Assembly: GCA_963677015.1 (NCBI GenBank)
Contig: OY781533.1
Span: forward strand, 3,224,001-3,288,000
DNA from: G963556115 sp963677015
GTDB taxonomy: Bacteria; Planctomycetota; SZUA-567
Direction: 5' to 3'
DNA: 64,000 bases
Shown here: one piece after another, positions 1 to 9,075 of the stretch
Layout: each line of letters starts with the position of its first letter
Position numbering within the stretch: position 1 is the first letter of the stretch
The notes under the pieces: generated by a model
What the model saw: the letters and a program-made list of their open reading frames with translations, nothing else
Told to the model about the DNA's origin: nothing
Databases searched by the model: none
Program-made: the position numbers and the translations under genes

Positions 1-109
1 ATTCCTCAGCACTGCCGACACCGCAGACCTTGAACCCGTTATACTCCAGCACCAGAAGCAGATTCCCCCGCAACTCCGCATTATCCTCGATAATTAATAT
101 CCTACTCAT
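1..109 (-). CDS. Response regulator, receiver-domain N-terminus (partial)
   Basis: This is the first 36 codons of a gene that runs off the left edge. The translation begins MSRILIIEDNAELRGNLL, the beta-1 strand and the acidic pair (E8, D9) that bind magnesium in receiver domains. Its ATG overlaps the last 8 bases of the histidine kinase gene, so the two are translationally coupled and form a kinase-regulator pair. The output domain lies outside the window, so the target process is unknown. Confidence 0.8.
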   Translation of the reverse strand, partial: MSRILIIEDNAELRGNLLLVLEYNGFKVCGVGSAEE

Positions 110-1472
110 CATTATTATCCTCACTGATAGGTATAATAATCTCAACCGTGGTTCCTGCCTGCCGCTGAGAAGCAATCCTGATCGAACCGCCATGCAGTTC
201 AACGATCTTTCTGACCAGATACAACCCTACCCCCGCTCCCGGCTTCTGCTTGGTCATACCGCTGCGGTAGTACTTTTCAAATACCACATCAATCTCCGAA
301 TTATCAATTCCGCAGCCTTGGTCAGTTATCTTTATAATACACTCCGCACCCTTCTGTATCATACACACAACCACCCGGGAAGGCGGCGAATACTTACAGG
401 CATTATCCAGAACATTAATAAAAGCAGTCACCAGCAGTTCACTGTCAGCATTGACCAGTACATACGGACAGGCATCATCATCAATAAAAATACTATGCTC
501 AGAATAGGTACTCCGTACAAAATCCACCGCCAGTTCCACAATCGCAAAAATACCGACCTTCTTCTTATATGGCATCAGCCCCGCTGCATTTATACGTTTT
601 TCATGTAATGAAGACTCATAAATACTCAAGAGCCTCCTGCTCGCTTCACGTATTGTCTTCACCGTATGACTTGCACACTCCGAGCTGTTGATACTCTCCA
701 GTGTCTCCAGGGAATCAACACAACTTGTAATGATCGACAGCGGCGTCCGGTATTCATGGGATATCATATCTATGAAATTCAGATTCTGCTTTATCGCCTC
801 CCGCTCCGCTTCCAGAGCGCTTTTCAGTTCATGCGCACTCTTCCTGAGCTCTACAGTCTGCTTTTTTCCCTCCAGAACCGCCTTGAACTGCACTCTCATC
901 AGAGTATCAATTTTAAATGATATCGCCACCTCTGAGATAAAGATCACCACCATATAAAAAACCGTATCAGCGCGTAGTGGAATATCCAGATACGCACTGC
1001 AGATCAGTATACCGCAGACAAAGACCACCCCGAGTATAAACTTATGAACCACCGATGTATAAGGAACAATCATAAATATATATACCGCGAACATCTGAGC
1101 TGTCAGATTGAAATGATGATAAATATTCTTCACCCAGAAATACGAGTCACCCACCGCAGCAACTGTGATAACCAGCATACAGTATAGCAGCAGCCGCTGC
1201 GCCTTTAACGGCCTGACCCAGAGAAACAGCAGAACGACACACACGGTAAAAAATATCTCAACAACTCTGAATGAAAGCGTGATCAGAAAATCCGCCGTAC
1301 TGCTCGCATGGTTAAAATCTCTTACAGTAAAATAAAGCAGAAACAATGAAACCACCGCCGCTACCCAGACAATAAACTTTTTCCTTCTCTCAAATATCCA
1401 CTCCAGATATTCCTCTTCAACCTCGGAAGAAAATTTACGCTGCTCCAGAAATGATTCAAACATATGGTCCAC
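102..1472 (-). CDS. Membrane sensor histidine kinase
   Basis: A 456-residue two-component kinase. About five or six hydrophobic segments fill residues 34-190 and make an integral-membrane sensor without a large periplasmic loop. A short coiled stretch (195-230) leads to a HisKA domain with the H-box ISHEYRTPLS (phospho-acceptor His about 239). The ATPase domain shows the N-box NVLDNACKYS (about 354-363), DQGCGID (G1 box, about 384-390), an F-box near 398 and a G2 box GAGVGLYLV (about 412-420). All catalytic boxes look intact. The gene precedes and overlaps the response regulator at the window edge. The signal cannot be deduced. Confidence 0.9.
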   Translation of the reverse strand: MDHMFESFLEQRKFSSEVEEEYLEWIFERRKKFIVWVAAVVSLFLLYFTVRDFNHASSTADFLITLSFRVVEIFFTVCVVLLFLWVRPLKAQRLLLYCMLVITVAAVGDSYFWVKNIYHHFNLTAQMFAVYIFMIVPYTSVVHKFILGVVFVCGILICSAYLDIPLRADTVFYMVVIFISEVAISFKIDTLMRVQFKAVLEGKKQTVELRKSAHELKSALEAEREAIKQNLNFIDMISHEYRTPLSIITSCVDSLETLESINSSECASHTVKTIREASRRLLSIYESSLHEKRINAAGLMPYKKKVGIFAIVELAVDFVRSTYSEHSIFIDDDACPYVLVNADSELLVTAFINVLDNACKYSPPSRVVVCMIQKGAECIIKITDQGCGIDNSEIDVVFEKYYRSGMTKQKPGAGVGLYLVRKIVELHGGSIRIASQRQAGTTVEIIIPISEDNNDE

Positions 1473-1865
1473 TCTATATTATATGACTATCAGATGATTT
1501 TATTCTATTGTATAAAAATATCCTCCGACATTAAACATTTTTTTAAGCCTCATTACTTATATTTTCTGCTACTTACCGTATCTTCAGAAGTTTCAACAAA
1601 AATTCAGCATAATATAATTACGCAGATTACCCTCCATATATTCTATTAAAAAAGCCTCGATCAACAGTAACGTGTCGACCGAGACCATAATCATTATAAC
1701 CGGTTTATCTCAGAACCAGATTATACCGGCTACCGGCATTATCATATGTAAACCACCCTTTAGCTGCTGTATTCCGCCCCGTCATACACAACCCTGCAAC
1801 TTACCTGCAGACTTACTATTACGACAGTTATTTCTGATACCCGGCAAACAGACCCTGCCGTTTTA
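1473..1865. other. Intergenic region, no gene seen
   Basis: This 393-base gap lies between the kinase start and the flavoprotein stop. It should hold the kinase promoter and the 3' end of the flavoprotein transcript. I see AT-rich sequence near 1500-1640 and no convincing coding frame, RNA gene or strong hairpin. Confidence 0.5.
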
Positions 1866-2441
1866 TCAGACCCACTCTTCAGCCAGCTTTCTTGCCTGCT
1901 CACGTACTGCTTCTGAAAGCGGATTTATACTTTCAGGACCATTGCCGCATGACATTATAAGCCGGAAATCCTGAAATCCCATAAACTTCAGCATCCACTC
2001 AAAACGTGCAGCAATATCACTAAACCTCGTCTCATCCGGATTCCCTTGCGCTAGAATCATCAATGCTTTTTTACCCGCGATACGGCTCGGATTCTTCTGC
2101 TCGGGACTGAGGTAATCCGGCTTGAAAAAACCATAAGTCCGATCAAAAGCCAGCTTGAGCTGCCCGGAAATATCACAGCAATACACCGGACTTGCCAGCA
2201 CCACCACATCAGCTGTTTCATAGTCAGCCAAAGCCGGAGTCAACTCATCCTGAATTATACATCTCTCTTCACCATGCTTACAGGCCATACACCCCAGACA
2301 CCCCTTGAATGAAAGTTTACCGCATGAATATACTGCTCCGGTATCAGCTCCACGCTCAGCCGCAGCATTCAGAAAAAACCGGGCGATATTTTCACTGTTA
2401 CCATTAGTACGCGGACTTCCCAGCCAAGTTACAATCTTCAT
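1866..2441 (-). CDS. Flavodoxin-like NAD(P)H-dependent FMN oxidoreductase (iron-sulfur flavoprotein type)
   Basis: A 191-residue cytoplasmic flavoprotein of the NADPH-dependent FMN reductase/flavodoxin-fold family. The FMN phosphate loop is GSPRTNGNS at residues 8-16, and an ASPVYCCDISGQLK segment follows the third strand, as in this family. A cysteine cluster, GCLGCMACKHG near residue 48, resembles the compact cluster of iron-sulfur flavoproteins that can hold a [4Fe-4S] centre. The gene is divergent from an AraC regulator about 195 bases away, a common pairing in which the regulator controls the reductase. The substrate is not known. Length is typical. Confidence 0.8.
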   Translation of the reverse strand: MKIVTWLGSPRTNGNSENIARFFLNAAAERGADTGAVYSCGKLSFKGCLGCMACKHGEERCIIQDELTPALADYETADVVVLASPVYCCDISGQLKLAFDRTYGFFKPDYLSPEQKNPSRIAGKKALMILAQGNPDETRFSDIAARFEWMLKFMGFQDFRLIMSCGNGPESINPLSEAVREQARKLAEEWV

Positions 2442-2580
2442 TATTTCTCCTATTCATAAATACATACGCTGTTAGTATAATAATCAGCACCATAAAAACA
2501 GTATATCCGAAACAGGAAATTTGCTGTAGCCTGATTCACTCCATTTCATGCCTGATTCTCTACAAAATACCGAATATTTC

Positions 2581-2610
2581 TTGTACAACCTCAGTACTAT
2601 ATTGTAAAAT
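2581..2610 (+). promoter_or_regulatory. Candidate promoter of the AraC gene
   Basis: TTGTAC (2581-2586) and TAAAAT (2605-2610) are separated by 18 bases, a fair sigma-70-type pair. It predicts a short leader before the ribosome-binding site AGGAG (2624-2628) and the ATG at 2637. Confidence 0.35.
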
Positions 2611-2636
2611 GATAAAAACAAACAGGAGCTCCGGTA

Positions 2637-3554
2637 ATGTCAGAAAACAAACAGCCTGCCACATCCAGAAAGAATATCCCAGAACGGATTATGAATAAAC
2701 TCGCCCGGAAAATTGTCTCCTTGGCAGCCGCTTCAGCTGCTGACTGCACCGCTGTCAACGGTATTGACACGCTGCAACTAATCCATATTACCGACTATGA
2801 AGAACGCCGGTTTTCAGTAATTGAACCTTCGGTCTGCCTGACCGTTATCGGAAAAAAACTTGTAACTCTCGGTAATGAACAATATGTTTATGACAATTCA
2901 AATTATTTAATTTCATCACTGGATCTGCCTATCATCACCCAGGTGCTGGAAGCACCATATATTGGGCTGCTATTCAAAATTAATCTGCAGTTAACCTCTG
3001 AACTACTGACGGAGATAGACTTTACACACTTCGCGTCAAAACCAGCCGGACGCGGTATGGGTGTCAGTAAAATGACACCAGAGCTTATTGAAGCATTCAG
3101 CCGACTGCTCTCGCTTGCGGATAACCCTCATGATATCCCGATTCTCTCACCACTCATACAGAAAGAGATACTTTACCGTCTGCTCACAGGAGAGCGTGGT
3201 TATCAGCTCTGGCAGATTACGGGCAAACAGAGCCGTCAGATTACACACGCCATTGACTGGATAAAAGAGAATTATATTACTCCCCTGCCGATCAAGGACC
3301 TCGCCGCACGCTCTTCCATGAGTGTGTCAAACTTTTATAAGCATTTCCGGAATTTCACCGCAATGAGCCCCCTGCAGTTTCAAAAAAAGCTCCGACTACT
3401 GGAAGCCAGACGCCTGCTGCTGGCGGAAAATTTTGACGTAGCCACCTCAGCTTACCGTGTAGGCTACGAAAGTCCGTCACAATTCAGCCGTGAGTACAAA
3501 AAATTCTTCGGCACTGCCCCCAGCAACGACCTGCGACAAATTTCAACCCCTTGA
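2637..3554 (+). CDS. AraC-family transcriptional regulator
   Basis: A 305-residue regulator. Residues 45-190 match the AraC_N-type effector domain found in regulators of oxidoreductase genes (it contains EPSVCLTVIGKK and a following beta-rich stretch). Residues 205-300 hold the two AraC helix-turn-helix units: AARSSMSVSNFYKHFRNF, then a second unit around VGYESPSQFSREYKKFFG. A good ribosome-binding site lies 8 bases before the ATG. The divergent flavoprotein gene is the most likely target. The inducer is unknown. Confidence 0.88.
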   Translation: MSENKQPATSRKNIPERIMNKLARKIVSLAAASAADCTAVNGIDTLQLIHITDYEERRFSVIEPSVCLTVIGKKLVTLGNEQYVYDNSNYLISSLDLPIITQVLEAPYIGLLFKINLQLTSELLTEIDFTHFASKPAGRGMGVSKMTPELIEAFSRLLSLADNPHDIPILSPLIQKEILYRLLTGERGYQLWQITGKQSRQITHAIDWIKENYITPLPIKDLAARSSMSVSNFYKHFRNFTAMSPLQFQKKLRLLEARRLLLAENFDVATSAYRVGYESPSQFSREYKKFFGTAPSNDLRQISTP

Positions 3555-3697
3555 ATTACACAATCACCTTGCCCGCAATCTGCCACAAAACTCAGCGGCT
3601 TCAACCGTCTTTCAACCTGCGACACATATACGGCCAGATCCTGCACCCCAAACAGATATCACAAGCAATAATTTCTATTCCGTTAAACCAAAAATTT

Positions 3698-3728
3698 GAG
3701 TCAACCGCACATTACATGCCATTGACCC
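3698..3728 (-). terminator. Rho-independent terminator of the TRAP/aldolase operon
   Basis: A hairpin with 5-7 bp outer arms (GTCAA/TTGAC) and an imperfect inner stem lies 49 bases beyond the stop of the aldolase-like gene. Read on the minus strand it is followed by a short T tract. It is 28/31 identical to the hairpins at 27131-27161 and 53434-53464, so this is one copy of a recurring terminator sequence. Confidence 0.55.
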
Positions 3729-3776
3729 AGAGAATAAATATATTTTTATATCCTGATAATACTAAATATTTGCGGT

Positions 3777-4712
3777 TCAATTTTTAACCAGCGCGCATTC
3801 AATACCAAGAAATTTTCGCATCGCATTTTCCTTCTCAATCAATTCCGCAGAAACCTCTTTAATTTCTGCTGTCAGATTTTCATTCGGCTTTACTCTCATA
3901 GTATAACCTACATCCAAACCAAGACTGTTCAGATGATATTTAGCAATAGCCGGATATGCCGGACCTTCAATAGCACAAGTTTCAGTCAGCCACGCCTGCA
4001 GTTTTTCCGACTTTTCCAGATTTTCGCTGAAGTGATTATACATCCAATTATAAATATCGATATGAAAGTTACACATCACACCGTTGAAACCGTCATAACC
4101 AAGCTGAAGAGAATTGAGCATAGTCTGAGTGTTTGCATTGAATAGCTTGAGCGAAGTACCTCTGACCAGCTCAATCCTCTTCTTTTGCAGCTCCGCATCA
4201 CAGCAGACATCTTTAAAGAATTTTATACGCCCGCTTTTGGCGCACCATTCGATCTCTCTCTCGCTCAGCAACCGATGATACGGGAATGGACATTCATAAA
4301 TACCAAAGTCAATATCCGGTATTTCTGAAAGTATTCTTTCTGCATTTTTCAGCAGCACATCCCCCCCCTGATTCTTCACATCAAGCCTGTTGGCCACCAG
4401 CACAACCGCATATACCCCGGTAGCCGCCACCGCTTTCAATTCTTCAATCTGCTCTTCAATTGTGTCCGAGGTATGCCCGGATGCAATCACCTGAATTTCA
4501 TCCCCTACCTCTGCAAGAATCGTCTCTGCCAGCAGCACCTTTTCATCAATACTCAAAGCAAACATCTCACTCGATTGACAAACGGTGAAGATCCCCGCTG
4601 CACCTGATTTCATCAAATGTCTTGCCACCCTTTTATTACCAGCCAGATCCAGTTTATTATCACTATCAAAAATTGTTATCATAGTTGGCCAGACACCACT
4701 GTTAAATATCAT
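3777..4712 (-). CDS. Dihydrodipicolinate synthase/N-acetylneuraminate lyase family aldolase
   Basis: A 311-residue class I aldolase-fold protein. Family marks include the N-terminal GVWPTMITIFDSDNKLD segment, a GIYECPFPYH segment where the family has its catalytic tyrosine region, and KFFKDVCC, where the Schiff-base lysine normally sits. It should cleave or form a 2-keto acid through a pyruvate-like intermediate. I chose the ATG at 4712, which has GGGGA just upstream; an ATG five codons earlier lacks a visible binding site. It is the last gene of the GntR-TRAP operon, 20 bases after the dehydrogenase. It is therefore more likely catabolic (sugar acid or hydroxy acid) than lysine biosynthetic. 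The exact substrate is unknown. Confidence 0.82.
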   Translation of the reverse strand: MIFNSGVWPTMITIFDSDNKLDLAGNKRVARHLMKSGAAGIFTVCQSSEMFALSIDEKVLLAETILAEVGDEIQVIASGHTSDTIEEQIEELKAVAATGVYAVVLVANRLDVKNQGGDVLLKNAERILSEIPDIDFGIYECPFPYHRLLSEREIEWCAKSGRIKFFKDVCCDAELQKKRIELVRGTSLKLFNANTQTMLNSLQLGYDGFNGVMCNFHIDIYNWMYNHFSENLEKSEKLQAWLTETCAIEGPAYPAIAKYHLNSLGLDVGYTMRVKPNENLTAEIKEVSAELIEKENAMRKFLGIECALVKN

Positions 4713-4731
4713 ATTATCCCCATTCATTATA

Positions 4732-5682
4732 TTAGTTTAGTAAATTCAAAGGCTCTTTACCATTAAACACATCTACAAGTGCCTTTGCTGTAGCCAGTCC
4801 TGTCTCAGTATACACTTTACTTGTTTCCCCGGCGGCATGCGGAGTCACCACAATATTATCTAGCTGAAATAATGGATTACTTTTCAGAGTAGGTTCTGAC
4901 TCAAACACATCAATTCCCGCAGCTGTTAATTTACCCTCCTTTAATGCTTTATACAACGCTGTCTCATCGACTATATCACCTCTTGAGGTATTTATAAGAT
5001 ATGCCCCATCTTTCATCATCCCAAGTGTTTTCTCATTTATAAGATGTCTGGTTGCCGGCAGGCTCGGCACATGCACCGAGACAAGATCACTCTGCGACAT
5101 TAGCTGCTCAAAATCAACAATAGTCACATTCAGCTTTTTTGCCCATTCACGATCCGGACTTATATCATACGCCAAGATTTCCGGCTGAAAAGGCAGTAGC
5201 TTCTCCACCGTAAACCTGCTGATCTCACCAAAACCCAGCATACCTATTTTCATAGTATTCAGCTCCATAAATACTTCCCGGCGCCACTCACCATTCTTGG
5301 TCGTCTCATCAAGCTTGGGAATATCCCGAATAATTGCCAGCATCAGGGTCAATGCATGCTCCGAGACCGAATTCGAATTAATCCCTTTACAATTACTGAC
5401 TTTAACACCATGCTTACTAGCAGCTTGTAAATCAATATTATCCACACCTACTCCAAACCGGGCAATCCCTTTTAATTTCGGTGCAAGCTTAAAAATTTTC
5501 TCATCCCAGATATCCAACCCGGCAATCACCCCGTCAATATCCCCGACAACCTCCCGCTGCTCCTCAAAGGTGTACGGTCTTCCTTTGACATTTTCAATTA
5601 CCTCACAATCATTAGCAAGCAGATACTGATAGCTATCAGCACACAACGTGGAGAAGTTAGTAGCAGTTACTAGCACTTTCAT
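4732..5682 (-). CDS. D-isomer-specific 2-hydroxyacid dehydrogenase (phosphoglycerate dehydrogenase-like)
   Basis: A 316-residue NAD-dependent dehydrogenase. The catalytic domain halves flank a Rossmann fold with GMLGFGEISRF (the third glycine of GxGxxG is Ser here), NTSRGDIVDE with the substrate-binding Arg, an acidic residue in the IDVFESEP segment, and the catalytic His in TPHAAGET. The start at 5682 is an ATG preceded by GAGGG at ideal spacing; an upstream in-frame TTG is less likely. It sits between the TRAP transporter and the aldolase-like gene. A likely role is oxidation of an imported 2-hydroxy acid to a 2-keto acid, or the reverse. Specificity is inferred only from context. Confidence 0.85.
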   Translation of the reverse strand: MKVLVTATNFSTLCADSYQYLLANDCEVIENVKGRPYTFEEQREVVGDIDGVIAGLDIWDEKIFKLAPKLKGIARFGVGVDNIDLQAASKHGVKVSNCKGINSNSVSEHALTLMLAIIRDIPKLDETTKNGEWRREVFMELNTMKIGMLGFGEISRFTVEKLLPFQPEILAYDISPDREWAKKLNVTIVDFEQLMSQSDLVSVHVPSLPATRHLINEKTLGMMKDGAYLINTSRGDIVDETALYKALKEGKLTAAGIDVFESEPTLKSNPLFQLDNIVVTPHAAGETSKVYTETGLATAKALVDVFNGKEPLNLLN

Positions 5683-5852
5683 TTGCAACCCTCACAATCA
5701 AAAAACATATCATTACACTACAGACTATTAAAATAAATTCAAATTTACAGCGACAAATCCCCTGCTGTTTTCATAAAGCATGAAAACAGTTTAACCGTTT
5801 TACTACAACTTAATATTCAGATAGAAACTATAGAGACATTTTCACCTATTTC

Positions 5853-7145
5853 TTATTTTACAAGATCAAACAAACGCGGCAGGAAAAGTATAACATCAGG
5901 AAAACATGTCACAAACAGCAGTGAGATAAATAATGGTATCAACCACGGTGAAGTATATTTAACAATACTCCCAAATGATTTTCCCGTTACCCCCGAAAGC
6001 ATAAATAACGATTGCCCAATAGGTGGAGTCATCAGACCAATCATTAGATTAAGAACAACAATAACCCCAAGATGTACATCATTAATACCAACTTCTCTGG
6101 TAATAGGAAGAAGCATTGGCACCATCAACAGAATCACCGGAGTTGAATCTAGAATCATGCCAAAGAAAATCATTAAGACATTGATCAGCAGTAAAACAAT
6201 AAGTTCATTATGTGAAATACTGAGAATTATATCCAGAAGTACCCTATCCAGCCTTTCAAACTGTAAAACCCAGCCGAAAAGCGCAGCAGACGATATTATA
6301 GTTAACGCCGGAACCACCCCCGTTACCGTCAGATGCATAATCTTCGGTATTTCTTTTATCTTCATTTCACGGTAAACCAGCAGAATAACAAACAAAACAT
6401 ATATTATACTTACCAGTGCCGCTTCTGTCGGAGTAAAATACCCGCTCCAGATCCCTCCCATAATCACTACCGGCATCAATAGTGCCAAGATAGTTGTTTT
6501 CAGCATTTGAAAACACTCTTTAAAAGTAGCTCTTTTATGTACCGGATATTTCTTTCTTTTTGCAATCATAAAAATAGTTATACACAGAACGATAACCATT
6601 ATTACACCAGGCACAATTCCTGCGGAAAACAGCGCGCCAACCGAAACACTTGCCGCCGAACCATAAATCACCATCGGGATACTCGGAGGCACAATAGGGC
6701 CCATAGTTGAAGAAGCTGCAGTCACTCCGACGACCATATTGTCATCATAGTTTTCATCCTTCATAGCCTTCATCTCAACCTGCCCGAGACCTCCGATATC
6801 AGCCAGAGCAGAGCCGGACATGCCAGAAAACAGAAAACTTGAAACAACATTCACATAAGCGAGTCCTCCCGGTAAATGCCCGCATACAGATCTGCAAAAA
6901 CTAAAAATCCTGGTAGTTATACCACCATTATTCATAATAATACCGGCCATCATAAACATAGGTATTGCCAGTAAAACAAAGTTATCCAAACTGGCAAACA
7001 TTTTTTGCATAATCATCATATCATTAATCAGGCCGCTAATAAGACAATAGCTCAACCCACTGCATAATAAAGCCAAATATGTTGGTGCCCCAATTACTAA
7101 TAAAACAACAAAGATCACCATATATATAATTAATTCAAAACTCAT
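5853..7145 (-). CDS. TRAP transporter large permease (DctM family)
   Basis: A 430-residue inner-membrane protein with about 12 hydrophobic segments, the usual size for a DctM subunit. The segment GSALADIGGLGQVEMKAM (near residue 115) and the PIVPPSIPMV motif shortly after are family signatures. I start it at the ATG giving MSFELIIYMV; an upstream in-frame start would add 11 charged residues before the first membrane helix. It forms the ion-coupled channel of a tripartite importer with the small permease (7232-7708) and the periplasmic binding protein (7917-8924). Confidence 0.9.
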   Translation of the reverse strand: MSFELIIYMVIFVVLLVIGAPTYLALLCSGLSYCLISGLINDMMIMQKMFASLDNFVLLAIPMFMMAGIIMNNGGITTRIFSFCRSVCGHLPGGLAYVNVVSSFLFSGMSGSALADIGGLGQVEMKAMKDENYDDNMVVGVTAASSTMGPIVPPSIPMVIYGSAASVSVGALFSAGIVPGVIMVIVLCITIFMIAKRKKYPVHKRATFKECFQMLKTTILALLMPVVIMGGIWSGYFTPTEAALVSIIYVLFVILLVYREMKIKEIPKIMHLTVTGVVPALTIISSAALFGWVLQFERLDRVLLDIILSISHNELIVLLLINVLMIFFGMILDSTPVILLMVPMLLPITREVGINDVHLGVIVVLNLMIGLMTPPIGQSLFMLSGVTGKSFGSIVKYTSPWLIPLFISLLFVTCFPDVILFLPRLFDLVK

Positions 7146-7231
7146 AATTACACTTTCATTGTCACAGTCATCTGACAAAATGAAATCAAAATCACAATAA
7201 CACTCACAAATATACCCGAAGTTATTTTACA

Positions 7232-7708
7232 CTATTGTTTTAACAAGGCGACAATACTGTCTTTCATCTTTTCCAGAACCCTGATTATCATCAAAGCTCC
7301 ACTCAAAGGTAAAATTAGGACCACATATGATTTGCTGATATTCAATGCATAAGTACGACAAATACTTGAATATCCCACATACTCTATCCCTTTGACAAAT
7401 ATCCAGGTGAATACTACCAAAGTTATAATATCAATAATAAACTCGATAATTAGCTGTATTTTTTCAGGTAGCCTCGTAACGAAGCAGTCTATCCTGATAT
7501 GCTTATTGTATTTTGTAGCATAAGATAATCCCAGAAATACCATCCACACAAATGAATATCTGGAAACTTCTTCGGTAAAACTCAGCGGACTTTTAAAGAA
7601 CACCCGCAAAAATATTTGCACCGTTATATTCAATAGAAATAGACCAAGGAAAAGAATCATCAGGTATATTTCAAAATTATTCCATAGTTGCCGAAATACT
7701 TTCTTCAT
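7232..7708 (-). CDS. TRAP transporter small permease (DctQ family)
   Basis: A 158-residue inner-membrane protein with four hydrophobic segments and the conserved SRYSFVWMVFLGLSYA stretch near residue 48, typical of DctQ subunits. It is in order with the binding protein upstream and the large permease 87 bases downstream. It partners the large permease in the membrane. Confidence 0.88.
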   Translation of the reverse strand: MKKVFRQLWNNFEIYLMILFLGLFLLNITVQIFLRVFFKSPLSFTEEVSRYSFVWMVFLGLSYATKYNKHIRIDCFVTRLPEKIQLIIEFIIDIITLVVFTWIFVKGIEYVGYSSICRTYALNISKSYVVLILPLSGALMIIRVLEKMKDSIVALLKQ

Positions 7709-7837
7709 AAATCATTCTCAATATTTTAAGGTTAACAGCGATAAACAGGCAGTGACACCACAATTAACATAACCCATTATTCCTGCGTCGAAACACAATA
7801 CGCAACAAACCGCTTTAAAACGTAAAATCCCAGTTCT

Positions 7838-7885
7838 TCAACCTAGGGAAATATCTAATACAACCTTAAGATATTTCCCGGTTGA
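7838..7885 (-). repeat. Hairpin between binding-protein and permease genes
   Basis: TCAACC and GGGAAATATCT (7838-7856) pair with AGATATTTCCC and GGTTGA (7869-7885), broken by a 2-base bulge, with a 12-base loop. No T run follows on the minus strand. It is more likely an mRNA-stabilising or partial attenuation structure that raises binding-protein levels over permease levels than a full terminator. Confidence 0.55.
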
Positions 7886-7916
7886 AAATTTTTTGTTTTA
7901 TAAACAAGCAGCAGAA

Positions 7917-8924
7917 TTAATAATTCAGAAATTCTCTAATATCAAGAATAGTCGGCGCATACTTCTTATTTGACATATACTTCTCGTCAATCATTTTTTT
8001 CGCATTAGCATAAAATGCTTCCATATCCAGATCTTCTTTACCATACATCTTCATACCTGCATTTTTACATATCTCTCTTGCTTCAGCATAATACTTCTCC
8101 ATATCTTCTGCATACTGTTTTACACAGTACTTTTCAAACAAATCATTGAAGATCTTCTTTTCCTTGTCTGAAAGACTATTCCATGCTTTACTGTTAAGAA
8201 AGAAGGCACTGAGGGTATACCCATGCTGTGTATCATAAAAATGATCCTGCACTTCATACAACTTTGAATTGTAAACATTGGCAATACCATTATCCTGCCC
8301 CTGTACCACACCGGTTTGTAACGCCATATAAAGTTCAGGGAAGGAAATTGGCACTGGAGTTGCTCCCAGCGCAGAAATAACATCCTGCCATACCTGCGCT
8401 GTCATTGAGCGCACCATAACGCCTTTCAAATCTTCCGGACTCTTAACATCGATACCTTTCGTAGTAAGAGCTCTGGCTCCATTCAATGAATCACCTACAA
8501 AATGCAGCTGAGTCATCTGCTCAAGTTTATCCCACAGTTTTTTTTGCTTAGGGCTTTCCATCAGATACTTATGTGCATCGTCATAGGACTGAAATAAATA
8601 TGGAAGTGCAAACACCCCGAACTCTTCCATAAAGGTTGGAAGTCCGGAAGTAACATTGCCAAAGAAGCCTTGAATTGTATTGGTTCGGGTAAGCTCCAGT
8701 AATTCTTCCTCACTTCCTAATGAATTACTGAAATAAACATCAATTTTAATTCTTCCATCGGTTGCTTTTTCAAAATCCTCCGCCAGGTTGACCAATGCTA
8801 TCGACTGAGGATGTTTGTCATCAACACCATTACAAAACCGCCAGTTTTCAGAAGCATTGCCGGAAGGAATCATAACCAAAGACATAACCAACACAACAAA
8901 TGTCATAATAAGCTTTTTCATCAT
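7917..8924 (-). CDS. TRAP transporter periplasmic substrate-binding protein (DctP family)
   Basis: A 335-residue secreted protein. The N-terminus is a signal peptide (MMKKLIMTFVVLVMSLVM, cleavage probably after the NASEN region). The mature part has DctP features: an NSLGSEEELLELTR region, VKSPEDLKGVMVRSM, an ALQTGVVQGQDNG substrate-site region with the family's conserved QxG-type turn, and a charged C-terminus. I start at 8924, where AAGGA lies six bases upstream; an in-frame start 23 codons earlier would bury the signal peptide. It is the first transport gene after the GntR regulator. The ligand is probably an organic or sugar acid. Confidence 0.88.
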   Translation of the reverse strand: MMKKLIMTFVVLVMSLVMIPSGNASENWRFCNGVDDKHPQSIALVNLAEDFEKATDGRIKIDVYFSNSLGSEEELLELTRTNTIQGFFGNVTSGLPTFMEEFGVFALPYLFQSYDDAHKYLMESPKQKKLWDKLEQMTQLHFVGDSLNGARALTTKGIDVKSPEDLKGVMVRSMTAQVWQDVISALGATPVPISFPELYMALQTGVVQGQDNGIANVYNSKLYEVQDHFYDTQHGYTLSAFFLNSKAWNSLSDKEKKIFNDLFEKYCVKQYAEDMEKYYAEAREICKNAGMKMYGKEDLDMEAFYANAKKMIDEKYMSNKKYAPTILDIREFLNY

Positions 8925-9075
8925 ATTATTTCCTTTTTTACACTTCAAACACAACAAACTTACATCTATACACAACGATACCGCATAACCCACACCAGGT
9001 TATTATTTTAAACATCAGTAATATTTATTTTGGAAGATAGGTGCAAAAACAGACTACAGTTCAAGCCTTTTTTGC

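Noticed and set aside
1672..1974. Plus-strand frame of 100 codons near 1.7 kb
   Set aside because: It overlaps the flavoprotein gene in antisense and has no start signal or family likeness.
3777..4712. dapA of lysine biosynthesis
   Set aside because: It is co-transcribed with a TRAP importer and GntR regulator, and its Tyr-region motif departs from DapA; a catabolic aldolase is more likely.
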